The translations under genes were made by a program, and so were the position numbers. Shown piece after piece: positions 1-12,099 of a DNA stretch of 64,000 bases. Position 1 is the first letter of the stretch. The number at the start of each line of letters is the position of its first letter. Origin of the DNA: Tigriopus japonicus (taxonomy: Eukaryota; Arthropoda; Copepoda; Harpacticoida; Harpacticidae); contig CM021315.1 in NCBI GenBank assembly GCA_010645155.1, forward strand, positions 2,568,643 through 2,632,642. The letters run 5' to 3'. The notes under the pieces are model-generated. The model made no database searches, had not been told where the DNA came from, and was given only the letters and a program-made list of their open reading frames with translations.

Positions 1-515
1 TGGTGTGAATTTTCCTGCGTGATAGCCTGGAGTTAATGGATTTGAGAAAAAAATGGTTTTTATCATTGGGGTTGTTTAAGGACATTTTTCTCTTCATAGA
101 ATGCAAAAAAAAATCTTTTTTGTATCTTTTTTCAACATTTAACAGTCTTCTTTTGGCTTTAGAACCCCAATTAGGTGCTAAAAACAAAGACAGAGAAGAA
201 CATTCATATCATTGTACAAAGGGAAGAATGTCCTAGAACTATCCCCATGATAAAAACAATGTTGCTTTCAACAAAAGATGGACAATCACTATCACAAAGC
301 AAGTCAGTAGATCAGAAGTTTGAAGATATTTGACTTAACACAATGAAACAACACAGTTTGAATTCTTTGGGAGACATCAATTGGGCATCAAATGATTGCT
401 CATTGAATCCTTGTGGACTTTTGTTTTATGACCTATGTCAATAAAACGACATTAATTCGAATTATATTGGATTTCTTCATTAACTCCAGGCTATCACGCA
501 GGAAAATTCACACCA
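1..515. mobile_element. MITE with perfect 38-bp terminal inverted repeats
   Basis: Bases 1-38 are the exact reverse complement of bases 478-515, so a 515-bp unit is closed by 38-bp inverted ends. The left end lies on the window edge, so the element could extend further left and its target duplication cannot be read. The interior is AT-rich and has no credible reading frame. The structure fits a non-autonomous DNA transposon. The superfamily is not identifiable from the ends alone. Confidence 0.7.
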
Positions 516-752
516 ACGCAGTAACGCGCCCTCGCTCGATCCCACTCCACGTAATACCGTCCTCCTTGGCTTGGCTTTCGTATTTGGCATCTCAACCTAA
601 CGTTTTTAACCCAAAAGCATCTGTCTGCATATTTTTGTCCCATTTTCAGGTTTATTTTCTATCTTATCTTTTGTCGAATTTGTGCTTAGTTGATTTGCCA
701 AAAGGCTGCGTCCAAAATGGTTTGCTCACTGAATGAGTGAGATGCTGAATCG

Positions 753-995
753 TTTTTTTGGATTGTTGGTGCTAGGGTCGGAGGGTTGAGCCTCGCCCGG
801 TCAGCGAAGCCAGCCATCACATCGTCCAAATCATTTCCTATAGGCAATTTCAAGTCCGGTATCAGAATGGTTCTCCGTCTGTGGGTGTGGATTAACGTCC
901 AAAAGTTTCCTTGAGAAAGGTCGGGGAGGAGAGTCGAACCTGGGACCTCTCTCACTAAAGGAAACTGCGCTAACCACGACACCACGTCTCCTCCC
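753..995 (-). mobile_element. tRNA-derived SINE, copy 1
   Basis: Read on the minus strand, the unit starts near 995 with GGGAGGAGACGTGG. It carries a pol III box A (TGGTTAGCGCAG, 976-965) and box B (GGTTCGACTC, 940-931) at tRNA-like spacing, has a tRNA-unrelated body, and ends in a short A-run (T-run at 753-759 on the plus strand). A near-identical unit lies at 60770-61016 inside a LINE, which shows it is a dispersed repeat and not a tRNA gene. The LINE partner that mobilises it is unknown. Confidence 0.85.
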
Positions 996-1764
996 TACAC
1001 TGCTAACCGATGTTTCAGGCTCGTGGCTTGAAAAACCCAACGAGCTGTTGCTCCTTTCATCAATGTTCAAACAAAGTCAGCCATGTCAATCACAGGCTAA
1101 CACTGATTTGGAGCAACTTTTTCCATCTCTGTATCGCGCGGTAAAGATAGAAAGTGGGAAATCGGATATCTTTGGGTAAGCCTGGGACGACTGAGATCTG
1201 GTTATCAATTTCAAAGCCGATCAATTTTGCGCACATCGGTTAACAATCCGAAAAAAGTCTATTCTTTATTGTATACGTACATAGTCACTAGCATTCTGCT
1301 CAACATTTTTTGACAATAGTAACTCTCTTTAATGATCTTGTCAATCCAGATTCGACTCCAGTTCACATGAGTGGACGCCATCTGAAGTGTATGTGCAACA
1401 ACTGACATGGACACTTTCTACCCGGGACAGATCCACATCATGGAGCATGGAATATACGATATACACCCCGTGTCCATTCAACTCAGGATGGGATACCCAT
1501 TCTTAAGGTTCCCTCTTCTGCACTGACCGAGGACTCGAACTCCACGAATTCCAAGCTGTTCGTTCCCCCGGTCTCTGCAACTACACACCGATAGTACTCG
1601 AGTGACCCCAGTGAAAACTTCGAGCAGAAGGTGGGTGGATAAAAAGTCCATTCAGTTCACAGAGTGATTCCAGGGTGTGAGGGGGAGTTGAAAGACTTTC
1701 ATTCGGATTAACTTAAGCTAGTCGCTTGTAGTTTATTTCCACGACTTTGCTTTCTTGTGTAAAC
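996..1764. other. Upstream region, no gene seen
   Basis: No reading frame with coding character and no repeat was recognised. The 3' part probably holds the promoter and 5' UTR of the transcript whose first coding exon is proposed at 1765-1855. No clear TATA box was identified. Confidence 0.4.
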
Positions 1765-1855
1765 ATGAGTGAGGGTGAAACTCTAACCTCTGAAGGAGCT
1801 GCTGAGGTCCCACCTTCGGACCCCCCAGCCGATTCATCCTCTGCTAAACCCGCAG
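1765..1855 (+). CDS. Probable first coding exon of the coiled-coil/C1q gene
   Basis: An ATG in a good context (AAACATGA) opens an acidic, Ser/Pro/Ala-rich stretch of 30 codons (MSEGETLTSE...) that ends at a good donor, G|GTAAG, in phase 1. The next strong acceptor that continues the frame is at 6488/6489, where the phase-1 join gives Ala-Met-Gly-Asp and runs into the coiled-coil exon. The link is inferred: the intron would be 4.6 kb and would contain a mariner element. A possible 33-nt in-phase cassette exon (3091-3123) lies between. No signal peptide is encoded, so if this is the true start the protein is predicted to lack a classical secretion signal. Confidence 0.5.
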
Positions 1856-4808
1856 GTAAGAAGATTGCTGCGCCCTCAGTAAGCATATCATTGAGCAAAA
1901 TGGCCAGATTCCCATTTTCGAGACATTCCAAGGGCGGTTCAAGATTCCGACTAGTTTTTCCGCACTTTGAATATCAAATTTTGAGTTGAACTGACAATTC
2001 AACAAGGACGGGGTTCTCGGCAAGCGACAATTTTTCCACCTCTCCGAGTCGCTTGCCTGATTCATTTCTTATGACGCTGAGGTCACATTGTTTCGCCAAC
2101 GAGGCAAGTCCCATCTTCAGTTTGGCAAAAGGCTGTATGTGATTGCTTTTTTGGCCTCAGCTCAGACTTTGACTCCATTCAAACGAGGGAACGACTTTAC
2201 GTCGACGTGATCGGCCTGGTCGTCCGCTCTCCTGTTTTTTTCCAGCCTTGGCTAAAGAGGGACATTGTTCGTTCACCATTTCTTTCAATTTGGGACTAAG
2301 AAGGCTGAGGCCAAAGTCAGCGATTCAAAGTATGCAAAAGCAAGGCTGGAGTGGAAGTGAAATCAAGTCTTCGAAAGCTTGGCACACTTCCCAAGAATCC
2401 TCGTTGTTCTTCTTGATCTTCTTCTCCTCCACCGTCACCTATCCTCTTTCTTTCTTACTTTCAATCTGTCCATCCATCTATCCTGTTTCTCCGTGACAGG
2501 TCAACCTTTCGTTCCTCATTTGAAGGCAGAGTGAGGCTGCTGTGACCTCCGGCGGCGATTTCATCTCAACTCACGAGCCATCCTTTGCGTTCCATCTGCA
2601 GATGCAAGTACGGCCGATTGCGGTCCATGTCGCACCTGGCTCGTAGTGTACACACATATACTGTACATATAGTCGTACTAGAAATGGGTACAATGAAGGA
2701 ATGAGCGGGACCGAGCGACAAGATCAGGCCTGAAGGGGACATGAATTGGCGAATGAACGAACGACGAGTGCGGGATCCACACCGTCCAAACGTGGCGAAG
2801 ATCGAGACTGGGAGTGGGTAGATCTGGGAGGCTCTATCCATCCGTACATCCATCTGTCCATCCATTGATCCATCTCTGAAAGCTCATTCTGCGTCCCCCC
2901 GAAGACCTAATCCTGTCCCCACAGAACAATTTTGCGCGGGCATGAAAAGATCTGCTGTCCTTGGGGTTCAGTGAGAGGTGTTCTTAACCAGCCATTCTCG
3001 TTGAAAGTTGTAAATTTTAAAATAACTCCAATTCAGCAGCAACTTGAACGGTAAGAAAACCAATATTTCATTTTCGTTCCTAGGAAGCAGACATATTCGA
3101 GAAGTACACAAAAGATGAGGATCGTAAGTCACTTGCAACGAATCCATTTTCGAGTGAATTCAGCTTTGATTGCAATCCTTAGAACTTATCGACAGCCAAC
3201 TGATCGAATCTGGTTGTGGTTTACCCAAAACTGACAGTTTCGTGATCCAATCAAGTGCTTGAATATTTGGTTATGAAGGGAAAGGAATGATGATGAGGAA
3301 ATCGACAAAGGCCGCTTGATTGGAAGCACCATTGCTCGTCGGAAAGAGTTGTCTCGCCGAAATCGATTCATAATCTACAAAGAAAAAAACATGACGGTTT
3401 TTTTTGATCGTCTATCTTGATAAGTGACAGAATGTCTCATGAATAGTTCCGTCACAATTCAAACTTTTCACTCCTACAGAAGTTAAGGCTAACAGTTTCA
3501 TTTTCATTCACGCTAATTTAGAAAAGCGTACTTTGGACAGACACCTCAAGTGTCATGTTTGCAGACAGGAAAATTTGCCTCCTGGTTGAATTCGAGTGAG
3601 GTTCGTTTTCGCTCACGATTTTGGGTTTTGGCCCAGCGACAGTACTTATCAGATCAAAAGTGAAGGAGAGGTTGGCAGGGTAATTTTTAATGATATTCCT
3701 TATTCTTGGGCTGTAAACCTCATCATGTGGAATGAAGCAACTTGTAGAAAAGTAGAGTAGACCACTGATCTTGCGAGTAAAAAATGTTAAATTGTTGAGA
3801 AATTGAGAGTTGTTCCTTGTGAGCATTCAGAGCACCGTATCGCATTAGGTTAGTTTGATGTACTGTAGTTGTTGCAAAAATATTTTTCGTTTTTACGGAC
3901 TCTTTGAACAAATTTTTGTTTGACGATCAAAGAAAAATCTTTGAATGAGTTTCATAACCTGGTTTCCCAAAAATCTCAAAAAATTGATAATTGATTTCGT
4001 TACAATGGGAAGGCACAACTTACTTCTTTTTTGATATTTCTACGCATCTAATTATTTTTATTATTATGGTATAGTGGTCAGCCTATGTTGGCTTTTTCCC
4101 TTTGAATTGTACATTGAATTACAATAATTTAATTGCATGCATGGTTAGGATCGTGATCAAAAGGATATTCCACATCAGATAGGCGCTGCCACGATGGATT
4201 GCTCGATAGACTTTTTGAATCTTGATATTGTGGGCGATTCCCTCGTCTCCATTGGAAGTTTGTTCCAAAGTTCAATGGCTTGGCGATGAAAAAGGGCAAT
4301 AGATGGAGCTTCATTTAAGACATCACCCCTCGATTGACTGCGTGTTGTTATCCGCCGCCTTGTCGAGATTTAGGTTTAATTGTGTTATTGAGAGGATGAT
4401 CAATTAGGTGTATGACTTTCCAGGTCTCCATAAGTGTTGCTTTCATGTACATTTGATTTATCGATAATGCAAATCCCGAATCCTCACTCGATCTTTTAAT
4501 CTCACTCCTCTCAGTTCTCTCAAGATGTTGTTCATGGCTTTCTGAAGCTCCTTCTGTAAGATTTTATGTTCTTGATCCTCAGCGGTTCGGATTTTGAAAA
4601 ACAATCGATGGATTGTTGATTGGTTTGGAAGAATGCCTCGTCTACGATTCTTGAAAAAAAAATCTCCATGCCTGTTACAACCTGACAATCCAACATTCGA
4701 AAAACGGTGCTAATTAGGAAGTGCGTTACCAAAAATACCTTTCCCCCTAAGTCGGCTAGCAACTTCCAACGTATAAAAAAACTCGGACAAAGGTTATGTC
4801 TAAATATA
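1856..4808. other. Intronic or intergenic sequence, no firm gene
   Basis: Two possible small exons were seen. A strong acceptor at 2245 opens a frame of unknown type. A 33-nt stretch at 3091-3123, between AG and GTAAGT, would read in frame as D-I-F-E-K-Y-T-K-D-E-D. Neither has independent support, and for the second the nearer AG (3082-3083) would give a stop. The rest looks non-coding. Confidence 0.3.
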
Positions 4809-6095
4809 CAGGGTGGTCCTAATTTAGTGTCCCATCGAAATGTAGCTATAAATCAAAGCCTGTTTCATATATTGAAATACTCTTGTTTAACTTTTTGAAG
4901 CTTGATATGTATCATTCATCATCCAACGATTTCATTCAAAATGACCGCCCCGTTTTCGAATGAGGGCTCTGAGTCTCTTTTTAACACTGGCACAGGAAAT
5001 ACGCACCACATCGTCCGAAATTGCGTCCCATGCGACCTCCGCAGCAGCCATCAGAGAGTCTTTGTTGGGTCTAGGAGTAGCATTGACTGTCTATTGAACC
5101 ATCCCCCACATGGCAAAGTCAAGAGGGTTGCAACCTGGTGATGAAGGAGGCCACATTTCTTTGCTCCAGAAGTGTGAGAACAATTCTGGCAGAATGGGCG
5201 CGGGCTTCATCTTGTTGGGAACATACTGGAAGCCCGGCAAATTCAGCTTGGATCCATGGTATCACTTTTGATTGCAAGAAGTCAAGGTAGACTGTCTTGT
5301 TGATCTTCACGCCGTCTGGGATGCGAAAGAGGGGAGACTTTTTGCTGTTTGAGGCTACGGCTCCCCATACCATCACCGAAGTCGGTTTTTGGACATGGTT
5401 CACATTTCTTACGTCGTCCGGGATGCTAGATGAACTTTTGGATATGATTCGATCGTTTTGAGGATTAAACTTTTTGGTGGCCTCAAAAAGCTTCTCATTG
5501 GTGAAGAGCACAATGACCTCTGGGGTTTGAGCGTACCAATCCAGAAGAATTTTCGATCTTTCGCGCCTTTTCGCTCATGTGGCCTCAGAAAGTAATTGTT
5601 TCTTTTGTTGCTTAAAAGGCTTCATGTTAAGGTCCTGTTTAACGGTTTTCTTCTTAGTAGTCTTGCTAACATTGTACTCTAGGGCCATCTTATTCTTGGA
5701 TCGAACAGGGTTTTCTCCTTATCTTAGCCTGAACGGCTTTAATATGCCGTGGAGTCCTTACGGTCCGCTTTCTGCCTTGCCCGGGTTTCCTTACGACACG
5801 GCCAGTTTCTTCAAAAACTTTCTTGGTCATCCAAATGAATTTCCGATTGACATTTAAGGTTCCACTGATGGTCTTGTAGGATTTTCTATCACCTAACATT
5901 TTCAATACAAGGGATCACTTGGTTGTAAGATACATTTCTTTTGTTAAGGACTTCAAATCACATGTTATAGAAAACAAAGTCTATCCTAATTTGATAGGGG
6001 AACAATTTTGCTCTTAAAATAAAAACCTCGATTTTGCCTCTGTTATGAGTTATATTAATTCAAAATAGAGGGGACACTAATTAAGGACCACCCTG
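4809..6095 (-). mobile_element. Inactive mariner/Tc1-type transposon, complete ends
   Basis: The 1287-bp element begins CAGGGTGGTCC and ends GGACCACCCTG, with TA on both sides (4807-4808, 6096-6097), the normal TA duplication of the superfamily. The minus strand carries a broken transposase: a helix-turn-helix part at 5905-5690 (with the PGQGRKR hook-like stretch) and a catalytic part at 5511-5119 (VMVWGAVAS, then QQDEARAHSA). The first catalytic Asp position reads FTNEK (Asn in place of Asp). The third motif (NPLDF) lies in another frame past a frameshift near 5120. The copy is therefore dead. It lies in the presumed first intron of the coiled-coil/C1q gene. Confidence 0.9.
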
Positions 6096-6488
6096 TAGGT
6101 CCGAAACATTCAAACTGTAGTTATTTCAATGCCTATTTCAAAAGATTGATTGTCGTCGAGATTATTGGATCATCTTCAGTTTTGGTGTGCTTGCGTCGCA
6201 ATAAAATTTGGCCAATGCAATAGGCCAATCTTGAATCCCAAATTGCGCCTCAAAATTGTATGGAAAAAATTCTCTCTGGACCGAGGTGGCAAAATATGTT
6301 CTTCATCTACTCTAATCCGTATGAGATTAGTCACTTCAATGGGCATCTAGTTTTTCTCGACACTTTCTTTCCGCACGGAAGAAACCGGGCTTTGACATTT
6401 TCGAGAAGCTCTTTGAGGCGTTGGACAGTCTCTGGCATTCAATCGCGTTGCATTCCTTCTTACGAACGTACGTTTTTGCCCTTTTCAG

Positions 6489-9400
6489 CCATGGGGGATC
6501 TCCAGGCTAGCGTCCAGGCCACTTTCGATAATGGAAACTCGTTCAACACCAAGTTGCGGGACACCCTCTTGGGTCTGATCAGCGAGAATGGCGACCGCAA
6601 GTCCGAGATTGAGCAACTCCGAGGGGATCACGAGAAGTTGCGCAAGGATCACGATGACTTTGCCAATTCCATGGAGAGGGAGAACGATCTGCGCAAGAAC
6701 GAGATCCGATCTCTCGAGGAGAAGCAAGGCAAGGACAACCAAGCTCGCATTGCCGACAACGCCAAGTTGGAAGGCAAACTCGACTCGGAGAATGCCGCTC
6801 GGAAGTCCGAGATCGAGAACCTCGACAAGTGGGCCAAGGACGAGAATGGGGCTCGCAAGAAGGAGATTGAAGATCTCAAGAACTTTGCTGAGGGCGAGAA
6901 CGCCGCTCGCAAGGAAGAGATTGCCAACCTCGACAACTTTGCCCGTAGCGAGAACGATGGTCGCATCGCTGACATTGCGGACATCAACGACAGGCTCAAG
7001 AAGGAGAATGAGGCTCGAGCCAACGAGGACCAGGCCTTAAGTGATCGGATCGACAAGGAGATCAGTGATCGAGACCGAGCCATTGCTGACTTGCAAGCTC
7101 GCCTGGATGCTCAAAAGGAAGAGCAATCCAACGAACTCGACGAACTCCGAACGAAGATGCTCAAAGAGAATCAATTCCTCAAGAGTCTGGCCAGCAAGAG
7201 CAATTCGGTTTACTTTGATGCCTACCGAAGCAAGGCCTATGATGGAGGTGGCGAAGAAAATCTCACTTTCCAGGTAAGTTGACTCTCGGTTGACATCAGT
7301 CTATTTTTAAACATCCTGTTGACCTTCTCTGGACACTCCTGAGATGACATTCTCGGTCCATTAATATGAAAGTTATAAATTCGCCATCACGATCCTGGGA
7401 GGCAAAATACTCATCGTGGCACCAGTTTGATTAAAGGTAGTTGATCTGGACAAGCCGGAGTTTGATGCGGAATAGGATTTAGTAATTTGTTTATAACAGT
7501 CGATGTAAACTCCGCTTGAGGAGGAGCTCCTCAAACGCATTCTTTTAGAAGTACGTGTGAAGGGCAGCGGAGTAAATGACGAAGGAGTAACCCGAGAAAC
7601 GGAACCGATGATGGATGGATCTTTTGATTTTTGAAGGTGTTCTCAAATTGCATGAAGTCACTCGAGATGACCTTTGATCATCGTACTTGAGGCTCTTTAC
7701 AACCAATGGACCTAATAAAACGCAATGCCTTTTCTCCTGAAATTACTCAACTTTGTCCTTTTGGAAGGTCCTTTGTCTTAAAATTGACCACCAAAAAAAA
7801 GTTTCACACCATCAAAAACCCTCTTGCAACATCTTCATTAACACTTTTTTACATTTAGTGTTTCTTTTCTGTAAACGTATCAATTCTAACTTAATGAATG
7901 TCTTCCAATAAGAGGGATAAATAATTCTCAAAAGGTGCTTCAAGAAACATATCCTCTGCGTATTGCCAAACTTTCACTTTGTAATTCTACTGTGTGTTGC
8001 CTTGAAAGGTTCGGTCACAACATGATCGTCAAATGTTACCTGTGTGGTCGTTGGGGGTCCATGAGCTATGGGCAAAGTCCAAAATAGTTGGCCCGCGAGC
8101 CATCCACACTACTGCACTCGTGGGCCCAAAGCTCTGTGATCGCTAATTAATTTGCGGGCCCCTGACTACAAATAACGAACTTATGAGGGCCTTGATCTTA
8201 AAGTGGTTGCCGACCCCTGGTTTAATGCTCATCGAACTTTTCATTTTGTTGAAACGTGGTAAACTTACCTTTCGCTATGATTTCCTTAGAAATTGAGAAA
8301 GGCATGCAATAACATTAAGTAGAAGGAAGGTAAAATTTAGTTGCCATAGCTTTTCTAAAATAAAACCCGACGTCTCTTTTGGGAACAAACTTCAACCATT
8401 GTAAAAAAGGGATCATGCTCTCAGAGTAGAATACACGGATGATTAATGATGTTGAAAGTTGCTATCGTCATACTTCCATATCCACTTCACAATTGAAATG
8501 AATTATCCGTCGGAAACCCAATCTTGATAGTACTTGCACGAAAATGGCAAAATTTTCTGGAAAACCGTTTTTTCGCGTTAATAAAAGATAAGACACAAAT
8601 AAATCCTTTACAAACTTTAAACGGAAATTACCTCTCAGAAGGCGAAACACTATGGGCGTACTTTGACAAACATCTGAAGAATTTTGCTGTTGTCAAAATT
8701 TTTTCTGCTCTGCGACAAATCAAATAATAGTTCATCAAAATTCCTTAATGAGTTCAAACTTAGATATACAAGTAATCAAACGTTACGGCTCAAACTTGGT
8801 TGTTCAAAATCGTCATTGGTCACATAACTTTGATTGATAAAAGGGGTTATTGGCATTTATCAGAAGGCTTACATACTATATCTTGAACTTGAAGGAAACT
8901 TGTAATCAATTTTTTTGGACATTTCCTATCTAGAGTCATTTAAGATCCCAATATTCATAAACATGAATCTATCATTCCAAAATTATTGTTATTAATTAAA
9001 TTGCTTGCACCTGAGGGCACCTATGTGTGGTTCATGGGTCTTTTGGAAAATTTAATTTAAAACTTTTTCGGGAGAAATTTTGTAAACTGTGAAGCAAAAA
9101 CCAAATAAAATGAAAAAAAAAAAAAACATTTTTTTCATTTTCTTCGATTTATCCGTCTGACAAAACGGACTAACGGATTGATCCACTTTCAATGGATGAA
9201 TCGATTAATCCGTTAATCCACGGAAGCCCTACCCATTGGCGAGTGGGTGTACTAAAATGGGAGAACTTGTTTTTATAAACATTCTTGCAAGCATTGAGCA
9301 CCACTCATGGTTTCTTATTGTTTCAAAAGTCCAAAACATTGTCGACTGTTTGTTTTTTTGAAAACCCTAATGCTAGCTTGTGAGCAAGGTTCTATTTGGC

Positions 9401-9905
9401 CGCCATGGTTTGAAAAATGATCTTTGCGAGGTTAATCGAAAGCTTATGTGAATGGTCGCAAAGTACACATTCTTGCTCGTTCCAGGGCTGCTACGCCAAT
9501 GCTGGCGGTGGAATGGACCCTCAAACTGGCGTGTTTAAAGCCCCTGCCGGAGGTACCTACATCTTCATCTTCCACATTGCCACGCACGACAACAAGAAGG
9601 CGTTACTCTCGATCCGCTTGAACGGCGAGGAAGTGGCCTCCATCTTTGACCAGAATCACAAGGACAACCACAAGAACTCGATGGCTGGACAAACCATCGT
9701 CATCGATTGCAAGCGTGGTGATGAGGTCGTCGTGTATGCCTACACCGGCACTTGGTTAGCCGACTTCCCCATGAACCACTACACCCATTGGATTGGACTG
9801 TTGCTCAAACCCAGCCAAGAGGAGATCGACCTAATGAGGAAAGAGGCCGACGAAGGCCTCACCGGGGAGGGCAAGGCTGTTGAAGGACAGACCAACGGTT
9901 TCTAA
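6489..9905 (+). CDS. Coiled-coil protein with C-terminal C1q domain (gene 1)
   Basis: Two exons join in phase 0: 6489-7273 (acceptor CTTTTCAG|CC, donor CAG|GTAAGT) and 9486-9905 (acceptor GTTCCAG|GGC). From the Met at 6491 this gives 400 residues. A strong acceptor just before that Met means an upstream exon exists, probably 1765-1855. Residues 30-230 are a charged helix with an 18-residue repeat: E/D-N or a similar pair recurs at 64, 82, 100, 118, 136, 154 and 172 (ENxARKxEIxxL). Residues 239-375 form a C1q domain (YFDAYRSKAYDGGG; GVFKAPAGGTYIF; HWIGLLLKP), followed by an acidic tail. C1q domains normally trimerise and are usually secreted, but no signal peptide is visible here, so the location is uncertain. 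The function is unknown. A paralogue lies at 24566-29178. Confidence 0.9.
7274..9485 (+). other. Intron of C1q gene 1
   Basis: The intron is bounded by GTAAGT and TTCCAG. It contains a hAT-like relic at about 8045-8219, a short A/T-run region near 9110-9135, and otherwise AT-rich sequence without coding signal. Confidence 0.8.
8045..8219 (-). mobile_element. hAT-like transposon relic
   Basis: Read on the minus strand from 8219, the sequence opens CAGGGGTCGGCAACC. This resembles the terminal repeats of many animal hAT elements, and GGGCCCGC-type motifs follow. Only one end is recognisable and no reading frame survives. A sequence with similar internal words (ACTATTTTGGACTTT) occurs at about 41060-41170. 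The superfamily is assigned from the terminal motif only. Confidence 0.5.
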
Positions 9906-12099
9906 ATTTTACTCATGGACACGGGCCTTCATGAATGATCAAATGACAAAAGGTGACGAGAGGGGTTTTCGGATCTTTGGAATATGCAAATCCAAATCTC
10001 ATGATGATCGTTGTAACGAGTGACAAGTTATTTCGAGCACGCCATCCATCATATGATGCAAATGATATTTTTCAACTCCTCCTCTTTAAGCAAGATCTGA
10101 CACAAATATAGATACACTCTGGAAAAAAAAGTTCATGCTCTTCAACAAACCATTCATTCATTCATTGTCTTGTGGCCTGACTTTTGGGGATGTCCAAGAA
10201 GAAAAGAAACAATTAAAAAGTCAAATTGTTGATCAAGGTTGTTCTAAGGAGAGAAGTTCAAGCCACTTTCCACGTGTGAATCCACCAAGCTTCAAAGTAA
10301 AAACTTAGAATGTACGTTGGAGTTTGAATGGTTGAATGGTCTTTGATTTCAAAAACACACATGTCAAGTAAGGAATGGATAAAGGGTTCCAAGAACCAAG
10401 TCGTGAAGTTTTGCTTTTCTCAAACATAGACAGAACTTTGCTCTTTTTCACATTTTCGTACCTCAAGAATGGAACGAACCATTCTTCAATGTAAGAACTC
10501 GTTCAAAACTTTAATCGTAAGTTTTTAAGGCTCTTTTTGTCCGTAGATAGATTCAGCCTTTCTGGTGATACGAATAAAATGAGTGTTTGCTCTGATTGAG
10601 CACTTTGAATAATTTCTGCCTATCCATTGGCTTCTAGATTTACCATTAGCATACACCCAGTTCCACTTCGACTTTATTTGATGTGTTTATCCTCCGCTAA
10701 GGAAAAAAACCATTGCGAGAGAAAGAAAGAATGAGAGAAAATGGAGGGCAAGTAAATAGCAGGAAATTATTCTACCTCGAGAGTCCTTGTATCTTTCTGG
10801 CAATGCCCTGCAAGATGATCATTGAGACCCTGATTCTCACCAAAGCCTTGTGGGAAAAGAAATATTCCTCATTAGCTCCTATTCTCGTGGCTCTCATGAC
10901 ATGCTTTACACACCTGAAATGCACTTTGATTCATAACCAATATACCAATAATCCAACCATTGACGACTGTTCATCACAAACAGATTTTAAGTTACAACGA
11001 GCTCTTTTGTTTTGCCTGTCATTGCAAATCGGAACAGAAGGTTTTTGTTGGAAGATGGTTTGACCGAGTCTGAAACCAAAAACTGAGACTCTTTTGGTCA
11101 AAAAAGGTAATGAGATGCAAAACGGAAAACTTCCCTATTATCTGTTTCACAAGAAACGTAATTATCATTTCAAATTGCAGAAAAAGAATGGTTAGTTTAC
11201 CCGTGTTTTTTCTGACGAAAGGAATCAAATTCAATTCATGCTTTTCGTTGAATAACTGTTACCGTGGTGATCAACCAGAACTGAAACAGAAATTCCCTTA
11301 TTCTGATGAGAACCAAAAGCAACTAAGATGCTCAGAGACTTTTTGACCTAACAATATCGACGTCAAATTGGTTCTACAGTAAATTGAGATTGGTAGGTCA
11401 AACTCGGTCGAAGAATGGGAAAGTTGTTTTCCCTTCATTTTGTGCAATGGACGTGTCTTCATACCCAGAGATCATGATTCAAGTCTGAAGTTTGAAACGG
11501 AAACAAAACCTACATTCATGTTTTCGAATATCATTACCATTTGAATGCCATTTTTCTTCCTTATATTGTTCCATGATCTATGACTACACGTACTTTACAG
11601 TAGAAGAAAAGCTTCAAGAACGAAATAGGATTGCCTCCCTCTTTTTCGTGCTAGGATGGAGAGCTCTTTCTTTCACACGTGCTCACCGAAATCTGATGCG
11701 TCTGTCGAAATACGAAGTGAGGATTTGATAATAACGTGATGAAGTATTGTGGTTTTAGCAATGCCCTTTTTGGCGGGTTCAAAGACGGGTTCAAATTCAC
11801 TCAAGGGACCAACCAATCGCTGGGTCTTTTCCACTACATACAGTACTTTGGAGAAATGGTGCAGAATGTGAATGGATTTCGTTTGCCAAGCTCACCAAAA
11901 AACGATGATAGAAAATTTACCATGCCAATGAAAGTTTGAACTGCTTTCTTTGTGGTGGGGACTGGAAAGCTTGCACAGCACTGACTTTCCTTCGATGGGA
12001 AAAATGCCATCCGCCGATACGCAATGTTCCAAGAAAGTTAGTTCACAAACACCAAATAAGCGCTTGGAAGGCTGCACCACCAATCATCCATCCTGCGTC
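9906..12099. other. 3' flank of C1q gene 1 and intergenic sequence
   Basis: A possible polyadenylation signal AATAAA lies at 10573-10578, followed by GT-rich sequence and about 670 bp after the stop. Open frames here are short, AT-driven and without recognisable domains. No gene is supported. Confidence 0.4.
10573..10578 (+). terminator. Candidate poly(A) signal of C1q gene 1
   Basis: AATAAA is followed by a GT-rich run (GAGTGTTTGCTCTG). It is the first clear hexamer after the stop at 9905. Chance occurrence is possible in AT-rich DNA. Confidence 0.3.

Noticed and set aside
753..995. Possible tRNA gene on the minus strand
   Set aside because: Boxes A and B fit, but the unit continues into a long body with an A-tail and has a second dispersed copy, so it is a SINE.
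2246..2496. Open frame after a strong acceptor (TTTTTTTCCAG), as exon 2 of C1q gene 1
   Set aside because: It runs to a stop with low-complexity Ser/Phe/Ile residues and would cut the gene off before the coiled coil.
6260..6490. 5' extension of the coiled-coil open frame (about 77 codons before the Met at 6491)
   Set aside because: A strong polypyrimidine-AG acceptor ends at 6488 and the upstream codons have no coding character, so this is intron.
6485..7083. Long open frames on the opposite strand and in another frame of the coiled-coil exons (also 24721-26299)
   Set aside because: They are by-products of the repetitive Glu/Lys/Arg codons of the real genes and have no domain.
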